This document shows, one piece after another, positions 44,919 through 52,898 of a DNA stretch of 64,000 bases. The DNA comes from DATKHR01 sp036557365 (lineage in GTDB: Bacteria > Acidobacteriota > Vicinamibacteria > Vicinamibacterales > CAVVIG01), in assembly GCA_036557365.1 (NCBI GenBank), contig DATBHR010000061.1, positions 7,335 to 71,334 on the forward strand, read 5' to 3'. Under the pieces are notes generated by a model. The model did not search any database, was not told where the DNA came from, and saw nothing but the letters and a program-made list of their open reading frames with translations. Position 1 is the first letter of the stretch, and the number at the start of each line of letters is the position of its first letter. Made by a program: the position numbers and the translations under genes.

Positions 44919-47264
44919 ATGAAGTGTGCGTTCGCGGCCCGGTGGCTGCTTCTCGTCAGCGTGTGGTGTATCTGTGGTTCCTCGTCGGTGCTCGGCCAGA
45001 CGGTCGCCGTCACCGGCACCGTCCGCGACGAAACGGGCGGCGCGCTGCCTGGCGTGACGGTCGAGCTCCGCGGCGCCTCCGGCGACACGACGACCGCCAC
45101 CACGGACAGCGCGGGCGGATACAGCTTCGACAAGGTTGCGAGCGGACGCTACCTTGCGACGTTCGTGCTGATCAATTTCGGCACGGTCCGCAGAGAAGTC
45201 GACGTGCGCGGGCCGGGCGTCAGCCATCTCGACGTCGTTCTCCATCTCGCGCTGAGCGCCGACGTCACGGTCACCGGCCGGCGCACGTTCGCCAATCTTG
45301 CGGACGTGGAGAATCCGGCAGAGAACCTGGTCGGGATCGCGCAGGCCGCCAGCCAGGGCGCGATTACGGCGAAACAGCTCGGCGAACGGCCGCTGATGCG
45401 CGACGGTGAAGTCCTCGAGACCGTCCCGGGCGTCATCGTCACGCAGCACAGCGGGGAAGGGAAGGCCAACCAGTACTTTCTCCGCGGCTTCAACCTCGAT
45501 CACGGCACCGACTTCGCCACGACCGTGGCCGGCCTTCCGGTCAACATGCCGACGCACGCTCACGGTCAGGGCTACACGGATCTCAATTTCCTGATTCCCG
45601 AGCTCGTGACCGGCGTCCAATTTTCGAAAGGGCCCTATTACGCGGATCAGGGTGATTTCGCGACGGCCGGTTCGTCGAACATCAACTACGCGAACGTCCT
45701 CGAGCGATCGATCGCGAACGTCGAGGTCGGCGGTCAGGGTTTCGCGCGCGCGCTGCTGGCTGCGTCGCCGGCAATCGGCCGCGGACATCTCGTCGCCGCG
45801 CTCGAGCTCGCGCATAACGACGGTCCCTGGATCACGCCCGACGATTTTCGCAAGGTCAACGGCGTCGTGCGATACAGCCAGGGCGACAGCGTCAACGGAT
45901 TTTCCATCACCGGAATGGGATACCGCGGCGAATGGAACGCGACCGATCAAGTGCCGCTGCGCGCGATCGAATCGGGCGAGTTGAATCGCTTCGGATCTCT
46001 CGACACGTCCGACGGCGGCGATACGTACCGATACAGCGTCATCGGCGACTGGCAGGGCGGCAGTGCGAACGGCAACGCGTCCACGCGCGTCACCGGCTAC
46101 TTCTCGGGATACGACCTCGATCTGTTCTCGAATTTCACGTACTTCCTGAACGATCCGGTGCACGGCGATCAGATCGAGCAGGCCGATCACCGCTTCGTCA
46201 CCGGTGGGCGCGTGACGCACCGCCGCCTCGCGAAATGGCGCGGCCGCATGATGCAGAACACGTTCGGCGCGCAACTGCGGAACGACGACATCACCAACGT
46301 CGGTCTGTATGCAACCGAGCGCCGCGTCCGGCTGCGCACGGAGAGTCAGGACGCCGTGGTCGAGACCGCCGGCGGCGTGTTCGTGCAGAACGAGACGGAG
46401 TGGTCGCCGACGCTGCGCACGATGGTCGGCCTTCGAGCGGATGCCGTCCGCTTCGGCGTGAATGCGCTCGAAGCACTGAACAGCGGGACGTCCACGGCCG
46501 CGCTGGTGAGCCCGAAGGGTGGCGTCACGCTCGGACCGTGGAGCGGGACGGAGCTGTACGTGAACGCCGGCACCGGCTTCCACAGCAACGACGCGCGCGG
46601 CACGACGATCACGTTCGACGCAGACGGCAATCCGGTGTCGCGCGTCACGCCGCTCGTGCGCGCAAAGGGCGCCGAGATTGGCGTACGGACCGTCGCCGTT
46701 CCGCATCTCCAGAGCACGCTGGCCGTGTGGATGTTGCGCCTCGACTCGGAGCTCGTATTTTCGGGGGACACAGGCACGACCGAGCCCGGGCGTCCGAGCG
46801 CGAGGCGCGGATTCGAGTGGACCAACTACTACAGTCCGATTCGGTGGCTGACGTTCGATGCCGACGTCTCGTGGTCGCGCGCCCGGTTCACGGATTTCAA
46901 TCCCGTCGGCAACTACGTGCCGGAGGCGGTCGGTACTGTCGTTTCCGCCGGCGCGACCCTGGACTCGTACCGCAAGTGTTTCGGCAGCGTCCGCTGGCGC
47001 TACTTCGGGCCGCGTGCGCTCGTCGAGGACGATTCGGTGCGGTCGGCGCCCACGAGCCTCGTCAACCTGCAGGCAGGCTACCGGATTGCGCCGAAGATCA
47101 AGATGGCGCTCGATGTGTTCAATCTCTTCGACGCGGCCGACAGCGACATCGACTACTACTACGTGTCGCGGCTGCCCGGTGAGCCGCTGTCGGGCATCGA
47201 CGACATCCACACGCATCCGACGCCACCGCGCACCGCGCGCATGAATCTCATCGTAAGCTTTTGA
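44919..47264 (+). CDS. TonB-dependent outer-membrane receptor, probably for metal uptake
   Basis: 781 residues, GAGG 5 bp upstream. A signal peptide (WLLLVSVWCICGSSSVLGQ) is followed by a carboxypeptidase-regulatory domain (VTGTVRDETGGALPGVTVELRGASGDTTTATTD). Then come the plug (RPLMRDGEVLETVPGVIVTQHSGEGKANQYFLRGFNLDHGTDFA) and a 22-strand barrel ending in Phe (MNLIVSF). The plug and GLPVNMPTHAHGQGYTDLNFL with His/Asp clusters resemble receptors beside Zn importers (ZnuD-like). Divergent from the ABC importer operon, so they probably work as one route: outer membrane to periplasm to cytosol. Substrate inferred, not shown. Confidence 0.88.
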   Translation: MKCAFAARWLLLVSVWCICGSSSVLGQTVAVTGTVRDETGGALPGVTVELRGASGDTTTATTDSAGGYSFDKVASGRYLATFVLINFGTVRREVDVRGPGVSHLDVVLHLALSADVTVTGRRTFANLADVENPAENLVGIAQAASQGAITAKQLGERPLMRDGEVLETVPGVIVTQHSGEGKANQYFLRGFNLDHGTDFATTVAGLPVNMPTHAHGQGYTDLNFLIPELVTGVQFSKGPYYADQGDFATAGSSNINYANVLERSIANVEVGGQGFARALLAASPAIGRGHLVAALELAHNDGPWITPDDFRKVNGVVRYSQGDSVNGFSITGMGYRGEWNATDQVPLRAIESGELNRFGSLDTSDGGDTYRYSVIGDWQGGSANGNASTRVTGYFSGYDLDLFSNFTYFLNDPVHGDQIEQADHRFVTGGRVTHRRLAKWRGRMMQNTFGAQLRNDDITNVGLYATERRVRLRTESQDAVVETAGGVFVQNETEWSPTLRTMVGLRADAVRFGVNALEALNSGTSTAALVSPKGGVTLGPWSGTELYVNAGTGFHSNDARGTTITFDADGNPVSRVTPLVRAKGAEIGVRTVAVPHLQSTLAVWMLRLDSELVFSGDTGTTEPGRPSARRGFEWTNYYSPIRWLTFDADVSWSRARFTDFNPVGNYVPEAVGTVVSAGATLDSYRKCFGSVRWRYFGPRALVEDDSVRSAPTSLVNLQAGYRIAPKIKMALDVFNLFDAADSDIDYYYVSRLPGEPLSGIDDIHTHPTPPRTARMNLIVSF

Positions 47265-47387
47265 TAAGATCGCTCAGCCACCTTGTGTGCCGATGGCGGT
47301 TGCGTGTCGCGCGACCGTAGGCCGCGCCGGGTGACCTGTCGCGACCCAGTTCCCCCGGACGACAACCCGCGTCGTCGAGGTTCCTCG

Positions 47388-48371
47388 ATGCCCCGTTCCA
47401 GCGGCCCGATCTCAGCGTTCGTCGATCGGCACTTTCTCCATTTCAACGCGGCAGCGCTGAAAGACGCGGCGGACGCGTACGTCCGGCACGTCGATTCCGG
47501 CGGCCAGATGCTGGTGGCCATGGCGGGCGCGATGAGCACGGCCGAGCTGGGCATCTCGCTCGCGGCGATGATTCGCGCGGGACAGGTGCACGCCGTCTGC
47601 TGCACCGGCGCGAATCTCGAAGAGGACGTGTTCAATCTGGTGGCGCATTCGCATTACGAGCGTGTGCCGCACTACCGCGACCTGACGCCGCGCGACGAAC
47701 AGGCGTTGCTGGACCGCCACCTCAATCGCGTCACCGACACGTGTATTCCCGAAGAGGAAGCGATGCGGCGCATCGAGCGCATCGTGCTCGACGAATGGAA
47801 GGCGTCGGACGCGACGGGCGAGCGCCTGTTCCCGCACGAGTTCCTCTATCGAGTGCTCCGCTCCGGCGTGCTCAAGCCGCTGTACGAAATCGATCCGGTC
47901 AACAGCTGGATGCTCGCCGCGAGCGAAGCGAACCTGCCGATCTTCGTGCCCGGCTGGGAGGACTCGACCCTCGGAAACGTGTTTGCCGCGCACGCGATCG
48001 GAGGACGGTTCAAGTCGGTTCACACGATCAAGTCCGGCATCGAATACATGATGTCGCTGGCCGACTGGTATCAGAAGACGAGCGCGAAGGCGTCCATCGG
48101 GTTCTTCCAGATCGGCGGCGGCATCGCCGGCGACTTTCCGATCTGCGTCGTTCCGATGCTGCACCAGGACCTGCGGCTGCCCGACGTCCCCTTGTGGGGA
48201 TACTTCTGCCAGGTGAGCGACTCGACGACCAGCTACGGTTCGTATTCCGGCGCGGTGCCGAACGAGAAAATCACGTGGGGGAAACTCGGCGAGCAGACGC
48301 CGAAGTTCATCGTCGAGTCGGACGCGACGATCGTCGTCCCGCTGATCTTCGCGAAAATTCTCGGCTGGTGA
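47388..48371 (+). CDS. Deoxyhypusine-synthase-like enzyme
   Basis: 327 residues from ATG 47388, with CGAGG upstream; the open frame from 47283 has an Arg-rich leader. The family is clear: NLEEDVFNLVAHSHYERVPHYRDLT, GSGV-type core, DSTLGNVFAAHAIGG, SIGFFQIGGGIAGDFPICVVPMLHQD, and K299 in the WGK motif, the lysine that forms the enzyme-substrate imine in deoxyhypusine synthase. Bacteria lack eIF5A, so a homospermidine-synthase-like or unknown spermidine/NAD reaction is likely. Followed after 10 bp by AraC. Confidence 0.87.
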   Translation: MPRSSGPISAFVDRHFLHFNAAALKDAADAYVRHVDSGGQMLVAMAGAMSTAELGISLAAMIRAGQVHAVCCTGANLEEDVFNLVAHSHYERVPHYRDLTPRDEQALLDRHLNRVTDTCIPEEEAMRRIERIVLDEWKASDATGERLFPHEFLYRVLRSGVLKPLYEIDPVNSWMLAASEANLPIFVPGWEDSTLGNVFAAHAIGGRFKSVHTIKSGIEYMMSLADWYQKTSAKASIGFFQIGGGIAGDFPICVVPMLHQDLRLPDVPLWGYFCQVSDSTTSYGSYSGAVPNEKITWGKLGEQTPKFIVESDATIVVPLIFAKILGW

Positions 48372-48381
48372 TGCGACAGCG

Positions 48382-49140
48382 ATGATGCTGACCGCGGACG
48401 TCCTCTCGCGGTTGTGCCGCGCGCGCGAGTTGCTGCGCGGCGAGCCGGATGCCGACGATGACGAGCTGTCGGTCGGGGACGTTGCACGCGCGGTCAGGAT
48501 GTCGCGCGCGCATTTCATCCGGCGGTTCTTCAGCGTCTTCGGCGTCACGCCTCACCAGTTCCGCATCGACGCCCGCCTCGAACGTGCGCGCACGCTGCTG
48601 GACACCGGACGGTATACCGTCACCGACGTGTGCATGGAGATCGGATTCTCGAGCCTGGGCAGCTTCAGCGACCTGTTCGCCCGCCGCGTCGGGATAAACC
48701 CGTCCGAGTACCGCGAGCGGCAACTCGGCGGTGCTCACCCGGCGGTCACACGCGAAGGACTGCCCGGATGCCTGACGCTGATGGCGCATCTGCCCGTGTC
48801 GGCCTCGTCGCACTTTTCGAGAAGCCCGTGCGTGCAGCATCTGTCAGACTCGGTCGCGACCCCACACCACGAGGCACGCGATGCGCATCAAGCTGACGAG
48901 CATCATGGTCGACAACCAGGACAAGGCGCTGAAGTTCTACACGGACGTGCTCGGCTTCCGGAAGAAGGTCGAGATTCCCGTCGGCGAGTACCGCTGGCTG
49001 ACGGTGGTCTCGCCCGAAGGCCCGGACGACGTCGAGCTGTCGCTCGAGCCGAACGCGAACCCGGCGGGCCGCGCGTTTCAGGACGCGATGTTCGCGCAGG
49101 GCATCCCCATCGCGGCGTTCGAAGTCGCAAACATGGATGA
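48382..49140 (+). CDS. AraC-family regulator whose frame runs on into the VOC gene
   Basis: The HTH part lies at residues about 25-115 (SVGDVARAVRMSRAHFIRRFFSVFGVTPHQF and VTDVCMEIGFSSLGSFSDLFARRVG). AraC proteins of this short type normally end soon after residue 140 (here GCLTLMAHLPVSASSHF). The frame instead continues to 49140 as an Arg/Glu-rich stretch overlapping 260 bp of the VOC gene in another frame. The natural stop has either been lost by a small indel near 48.8 kb, or the extension is real. Such regulators usually control the adjacent VOC gene. Confidence 0.8.
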   Translation: MMLTADVLSRLCRARELLRGEPDADDDELSVGDVARAVRMSRAHFIRRFFSVFGVTPHQFRIDARLERARTLLDTGRYTVTDVCMEIGFSSLGSFSDLFARRVGINPSEYRERQLGGAHPAVTREGLPGCLTLMAHLPVSASSHFSRSPCVQHLSDSVATPHHEARDAHQADEHHGRQPGQGAEVLHGRARLPEEGRDSRRRVPLADGGLARRPGRRRAVARAEREPGGPRVSGRDVRAGHPHRGVRSRKHG

Positions 49141-49273
49141 CGAGTACGCGCGGCTGAAGAGCAAAGGCGTCGCGTTCACGCAGCCGCCGACGCGCTCGGG
49201 CCCAATCGTCATGGCCGTGTTCGCGGATACCTGTGGAAACCTGATTCAGATGTATCAGCCGCCGTCTTCCTGA
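48881..49273 (+). CDS. VOC-family (glyoxalase/bleomycin-resistance fold) protein
   Basis: 130 residues. RIKLTSIMVDNQDKALKFYTDVLGF is the first beta-alpha-beta-beta-beta unit, and the second has FEVANMDDEYARLKSKGVAFTQPPT and VMAVFADTCGNLIQMYQP. Candidate metal residues are few (a Gln/Glu near the end, no clear N-terminal His). The family ranges from lyases and dioxygenases to binding proteins. Likely regulated by the AraC protein directly upstream, whose open frame overlaps it. Confidence 0.88.
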   Translation: MRIKLTSIMVDNQDKALKFYTDVLGFRKKVEIPVGEYRWLTVVSPEGPDDVELSLEPNANPAGRAFQDAMFAQGIPIAAFEVANMDDEYARLKSKGVAFTQPPTRSGPIVMAVFADTCGNLIQMYQPPSS

Positions 49274-49350
49274 CGCGGTCGGGTCGGCCCGATCCAGTCC
49301 TGAGCTCGACGCTCCGCCCGCTGTCGATTTCCGAGGCGCCCGATCGACAC

Positions 49351-49356
49351 TACAAT
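49351..49356 (+). promoter_or_regulatory. -10 hexamer TACAAT of the BNR/MoaD-like operon
   Basis: TACAAT (5 of 6 matches to TATAAT) lies 48 bp before the ATG at 49405, in the 131 bp gap after the VOC gene. The spacing leaves about 40 nt of leader with GAAGGA close to the ATG. No good -35. Confidence 0.4.
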
Positions 49357-49404
49357 GGCCGCCTCGGGACGTTGTGTGCCGAGGGCCATCGGAAGGATCA
49401 GCTG

Positions 49405-50520
49405 ATGAGCGGAGTTCGAGTCCTGGTCGGCACGCGCAAAGGCGCGTTCGTCCTGTCGTCCGACGGCAAACGCCAAAGCTGGAGCGTTGACGGTCCGTTC
49501 TTCGGCGGGTGGGAGATCTACCACCTGAAGGGATCGCCCGCCGATCCCAATCGCCTCTACGCGTCCCAATCGAGCGGCTGGTTCGGTCAGGTCATCCAGC
49601 GCTCGAACGACGGCGGACGAACCTGGGAGCCGATGGGCAACAAGTTCGTGTACGATGGCACGCCCGGCACCCACACGTGGTACGACGGGACGCCGCATCC
49701 CTGGGAGTTCAAGCGGGTCTGGCACATCGAGCCGTCGCTGACCGATCCCGACGTCGTCTTCGCGGGTGTCGAAGACGCAGCGCTCTTCAAATCGACCGAC
49801 GGTGCGCAGTCGTGGCACGAGCTTCCGGCGCTGCGGACTCACAAGTCCGGCGGCGGCTGGCAGCCTGGCGCCGGGGGGCTCTGTCTGCATACCATCCTGA
49901 TCGATCCGCATCGTCCGCAGCGCATGTTCGTCGCGATCTCCGCGGCCGGCGCGTTCCGCACGGACGATGGCGGCTCGACGTGGCAGCCGATCAACCGTGG
50001 TCTGCGGTCGCAAGGCATTCCCGATCCTGCGGCCGAAGTCGGACACTGCGTTCATCGCATCGCGCTGCATCGATCGCGGCCCGACATCCTCTTCATGCAG
50101 AAGCACTGGGACGTGATGCGCAGCGACGATGGTGGCGACTCGTGGCATGAGGTGAGCGGCAACCTGCCGACGGACTTCGGGTTCGTCGTCGACGTGCACG
50201 CGCACGAGCCCGAGACGATTTACGTCGTGCCGATCAAGAGCGACTCCGAGCACTATCCCCCGGACGGCAAGCTTCGCGTCTATCGGAGCCGCACGGGCGG
50301 ACGCGACTGGGAGCCGCTGACGAACGGACTGCCGCAGCGCGACTGCTACGTGAACGTGCTGCGCGACGCGATGGCCGTCGATTCGCTCGACGCGTGCGGC
50401 GTGTACTTCGGGACGACGGGCGGGCAGGTGTACGCGTCGGCGGATGCCGGTGACAGCTGGGCGCCGATCGTTCGCGATCTGCCGCCGGTCGTGTCGGTCG
50501 AGGTGCAGACACTCCAATGA
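49405..50520 (+). CDS. BNR/sialidase-type beta-propeller protein
   Basis: 371 residues from ATG 49405 (GAAGGA upstream; a GTG at 49372 would add 11). Repeated Asp-box-like motifs run through it: RSNDGGRTWEPM, KSTDGAQSWHEL, RTDDGGSTWQPI, RSDDGGDSWHEV and RTGGRDWEPL (S-x-D-x-G-x-T/S-W). No signal peptide is seen, so it is probably cytosolic, unlike true sialidases. No catalytic Arg triad can be assigned. It overlaps the following MoaD-like gene by 4 bp (ATGA); this suggests one complex or pathway. Confidence 0.82.
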   Translation: MSGVRVLVGTRKGAFVLSSDGKRQSWSVDGPFFGGWEIYHLKGSPADPNRLYASQSSGWFGQVIQRSNDGGRTWEPMGNKFVYDGTPGTHTWYDGTPHPWEFKRVWHIEPSLTDPDVVFAGVEDAALFKSTDGAQSWHELPALRTHKSGGGWQPGAGGLCLHTILIDPHRPQRMFVAISAAGAFRTDDGGSTWQPINRGLRSQGIPDPAAEVGHCVHRIALHRSRPDILFMQKHWDVMRSDDGGDSWHEVSGNLPTDFGFVVDVHAHEPETIYVVPIKSDSEHYPPDGKLRVYRSRTGGRDWEPLTNGLPQRDCYVNVLRDAMAVDSLDACGVYFGTTGGQVYASADAGDSWAPIVRDLPPVVSVEVQTLQ

Positions 50521-50813
50521 TTCGCGTCGTGCTCCCGCAGCACCTGCAGACGCTTGCGCGCGTCGGGCCGGAAGTCGTCGTCGAGGTCGACGGCCGGCCG
50601 ACGCTGCGGCTGGTGATCGACGCGCTCGAAACGCGTTATCCGATGCTCTGCGGCACGATCCGCGATCACACGACGCACGAGCGGCGGCCGTTCATCCGGT
50701 TCTTCGCCTGCGCGGAAGATCTTTCCCTCGATTCTCCCGACACGCCGCTCGCTGATGCCGTGGTCAATGGCGAGGAGCCGTTCCTCGTCGTCGGCGCGAT
50801 GGCCGGCGGCTAG
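50517..50813 (+). CDS. MoaD/ThiS-family small sulfur-carrier-like protein
   Basis: 98 residues. Beta-grasp pattern with VVLPQHLQTLARVG, LRLVIDALETRYP and a C-terminus of VVGAMAGG. The terminal Gly-Gly is the site at which MoaD, ThiS and similar carriers are adenylated and thiocarboxylated. Overlaps the BNR gene by 4 bp. No activating E1-like (MoeB/ThiF) or sulfur-acceptor enzyme is nearby. Confidence 0.85.
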   Translation: MIRVVLPQHLQTLARVGPEVVVEVDGRPTLRLVIDALETRYPMLCGTIRDHTTHERRPFIRFFACAEDLSLDSPDTPLADAVVNGEEPFLVVGAMAGG

Positions 50814-50940
50814 CGTTCGGGCCGGCCTGCTGTCGAATTTCTGCGTCGCTATTCGACGTATCTATGACGCGGTGATCGGTGGCGGCTCGAACGACACGCC
50901 GCTGTCACGCTCACCAAACCGCTAACAAAGGAGCAGGAAC

Positions 50941-51369
50941 GTGCGATTCATAGTCTTGGTGAAGGCGACGAAGGACAGCGAAGCCGGCATGCTGCCGGAC
51001 ACGAAGCTCCTCGATGAGATGGGGAAGTTCAACGAAGAGCTCGTGAAAGCCGGCGTGATGCAGGCCGCCGAAGGCCTGCGGCCCAGCTCGAAGGGCGCGC
51101 GCGTCCGGTTCTCGGGCGACAAGCGGACGGTCATCGACGGTCCGTTCGCGGAAACGAAGGAACTCATCGCCGGCTTCTGGATCTGGCAGTGCAAGTCGAA
51201 GGAAGAAGCGATCGAGTGGGTGAAGAAGTGCCCGAATCCGCATGCGGGCGAATCGGAGATCGAGATCCGCCCGATTTTCGAGGCGGCGGACTTCGGTGCG
51301 GAACTCACGGCTGACCTGCGCGAGCGTGAAACGCGTCTGCGCGCAGAGATGGCAAAGCAGCAGAAATAA
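50941..51369 (+). CDS. YciI/DGPF-domain protein
   Basis: 142 residues from GTG 50941, with AGGAG 9 bp upstream. The motif VIDGPFAETKELIAGFWIWQCKSKEEAIEWVKKCP is the DGPF/YCII-related signature. The beginning RFIVLVKATKDSEAG and the ending EIEIRPIFEAADFG match the ferredoxin-like fold. Family members are often next to ECF sigma factors or in stress operons; the activity is unknown. The 127 bp gap upstream holds no gene. Confidence 0.87.
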   Translation: MRFIVLVKATKDSEAGMLPDTKLLDEMGKFNEELVKAGVMQAAEGLRPSSKGARVRFSGDKRTVIDGPFAETKELIAGFWIWQCKSKEEAIEWVKKCPNPHAGESEIEIRPIFEAADFGAELTADLRERETRLRAEMAKQQK

Positions 51370-51393
51370 CGGGCCGGGCCTGCTGCGCGTTCG

Positions 51394-51957
51394 CTACTTT
51401 GACGCGGGCGTGCAGCGCGCCGGACTGTCGGCCGGACCCTTGTCCCGATAGACCTCGTGGCAGTTCGAACAGGCGTCGGCGAGGTCATTCGTCGCGTCGG
51501 ACACTCTCTCCTGGTTCTTCGTGCGCGCCGCTTGCAGCACCGCCAGACCTGCAGCGCGCATCCGGCTCGCGAACTTCTGAAAGTCGGCCTGTTGAACGGG
51601 AACGGGTTTCCCGTTCTGGCAGAGCCGACCCGGCGTCAGCAGCAAATCGACGCCATCCGTCAACGCGATCGCCGCGTTCTCCACGACCTCCCAACCCGAG
51701 TACGCGTTGGCATACGCGGACGACGCCGTGCCGCCGGGAGCCGCTGACGGCTTCGGCGCCGCGGGATCGTGCTGCTGCACGTCGAAGATCAGATTCGAGT
51801 TGGGAAAGTAGATCCCGCGCATGATCTGCGCGAGCGAGCCAACGGGTTTACCCGTCGAGGGCGCGGGTCGAGCGGGGGCTTTCGATGGCGCCTGCGCAGC
51901 CGCGATCACGCCGAGCGATGCGAGGAGACCGGCGGCGAGAATGCGGACACGCAGCAA
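51394..51957 (-). CDS. Exported cytochrome-c'-like protein with C-terminal haem motif
   Basis: The likely start is TTG 51957 (RVRILAAGLLASLGVIAAA signal peptide), giving 187 residues; an open frame to 52065 also exists but reads into a low-complexity repeat. The C-terminus has CSNCH (C-x-x-C-H) near residue 170, the position used by cytochromes c' and the class II family. SDATNDLADACSNCHEVYRD is typical. The start codon is uncertain. Probable periplasmic electron-transfer protein. Encoded apart from the peroxidase at 4.8 kb. Confidence 0.78.
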   Translation of the reverse strand: MLRVRILAAGLLASLGVIAAAQAPSKAPARPAPSTGKPVGSLAQIMRGIYFPNSNLIFDVQQHDPAAPKPSAAPGGTASSAYANAYSGWEVVENAAIALTDGVDLLLTPGRLCQNGKPVPVQQADFQKFASRMRAAGLAVLQAARTKNQERVSDATNDLADACSNCHEVYRDKGPADSPARCTPASK

Positions 51958-51970
51958 TTGGCGACTTGTG

Positions 51971-52102
51971 GAATTGGTGAGTTGGTGAGTGAGGGCCAGG
52001 GAGTTCGTGAACCGCGAACGCGGCGGCCTGGCGAGTTGGTCATTCACCAACTCGCCATTCACCAACTCGCGAATTCAACAATTCACGAATTCAACAATTC
52101 AC
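51971..52102. repeat. Low-complexity inverted and tandem word repeats upstream of the cytochrome gene
   Basis: CATTCACCAACTCGC occurs twice in tandem (52041-52055, 52056-52070). GAATTCAACAATTCAC occurs twice in tandem (52071-52086, 52087-52102). To the left, GAATTGGTGAGTTGGTGAGTG (51971-51991) is the inverted counterpart of the same theme (GAGTTGGTGAATG in reverse). The block could fold as a long imperfect hairpin. It is much richer in A+T than its surroundings. Confidence 0.8.
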
Positions 52103-52121
52103 GAACTGCTCGTCTTTGACG

Positions 52122-52508
52122 CTACTTGCTGACCATCGTCAGCGAGTCGGCCATGATCATCATCTTGCCGTCGCCGTGGTCCATCACGTCGCCGGTCACT
52201 TCGACCGTGTGGCCGATGTGCGGGATGATCTTGGCGTTCTTGTCGGCGGCGAGGCCGCCTGCCAGCTCGTAGACCTTGCCGTCGGAGGTGAGGACCGCCA
52301 TCGGCCGTCCGGCTTTCGCACAGCCGACCGCGCAATCCTTGGTGTCGCCCTTCGGCATCTTGTGGTCGTTGCCGGTGTTCGACTTGTCCATCTTGTAGCA
52401 GGATTCGTCGACGATCTGTCCCTTGATCGTCTCGGTCTTGGCGAACGCAGGCGCAGAGAGTGCGACCACGAACGCGGCAGCGGCCAATCCAGCGAACATC
52501 TTGCGCAT
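52122..52508 (-). CDS. Small exported protein with CxxxC motif, function unknown
   Basis: 128 residues from ATG 52508, with AAGGAG upstream (a farther in-frame start at 52538 has none). A signal peptide (KMFAGLAAAAFVVALSAPAFA) is followed by a compact beta-rich domain: GQIVDESCYKMDK, DCAVGCAKAGRPMAVLTSDGKVYELAG, then HIGHTVEVTGDVMDHGDGKMMIMADSL. The C-x(3)-C and the strand pattern suggest an OB-fold-like or metal-related periplasmic protein. I cannot name the family with certainty. It lies just before repeat copy 1 and divergent from the DUF305 operon. Confidence 0.7.
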   Translation of the reverse strand: MRKMFAGLAAAAFVVALSAPAFAKTETIKGQIVDESCYKMDKSNTGNDHKMPKGDTKDCAVGCAKAGRPMAVLTSDGKVYELAGGLAADKNAKIIPHIGHTVEVTGDVMDHGDGKMMIMADSLTMVSK

Positions 52509-52602
52509 TGCCAGCTCCTTGTCAGGACAGCGGACCACGATTGATCCAGCCGCTTATACCGGGAATTCGAGGAAACTGTCAATCGCGCTACCTGATGCGC
52601 AC

Positions 52603-52880
52603 GGGAGGGACGGAGGCAACGGGAAAATCAACAGAGGAACGGAGAAACGGAAACAGAGAGATTCGACGGGTCGGCCTGCGTTGCAGGCCGACGGACGGCG
52701 GCCGGCGGGATCGCCGGACGAACGACCATCGGGGTCGTCGCACGTCGTTCGTCCGCCGATCCGGTCGACCGCCGCGCGTCGCTGCGCGACGCCCGTCGAA
52801 TCCGTCCGTCCCGTTGCCCTCCGTTCCTCTGTTTCTCCGTTGATTTCCCGTTGTCCTCCGTCATCTCCGTTCCCTCCGGC
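52603..52880. repeat. Structured intergenic repeat, copy 1
   Basis: A purine-rich left arm (52603-52659) pairs with a pyrimidine-rich right arm (52803-52880). Inside, GATTCGACGGG (52660-52670) pairs with CCCGTCGAATC (52792-52802). The left side then carries hairpin B, GTCGGCCTGC-GTT-GCAGGCCGAC, from 52670 (sharing that G) to 52692; the right side carries hairpin A, GCGTCGC-TGC-GCGACGC (52776-52792). The top stem GGACGAACGAC (52716-52726) pairs with GTCGTTCGTCC (52744-52754) around a 17-nt loop. The plan matches copy 2 reversed. It fills the gap between the small exported protein and DUF305; no gene is in it. Confidence 0.85.
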
Positions 52881-52886
52881 GGCGTG

Positions 52887-52892
52887 TATGAT
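52887..52892 (+). promoter_or_regulatory. -10 hexamer TATGAT before DUF305
   Basis: TATGAT (5 of 6 matches to TATAAT) ends 6 nt before the GTG at 52899 and directly follows repeat copy 1. No Shine-Dalgarno is present, which suggests a leaderless mRNA. The repeat's right arm occupies the -35 region. Confidence 0.4.
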
Positions 52893-52898
52893 TTGTGG

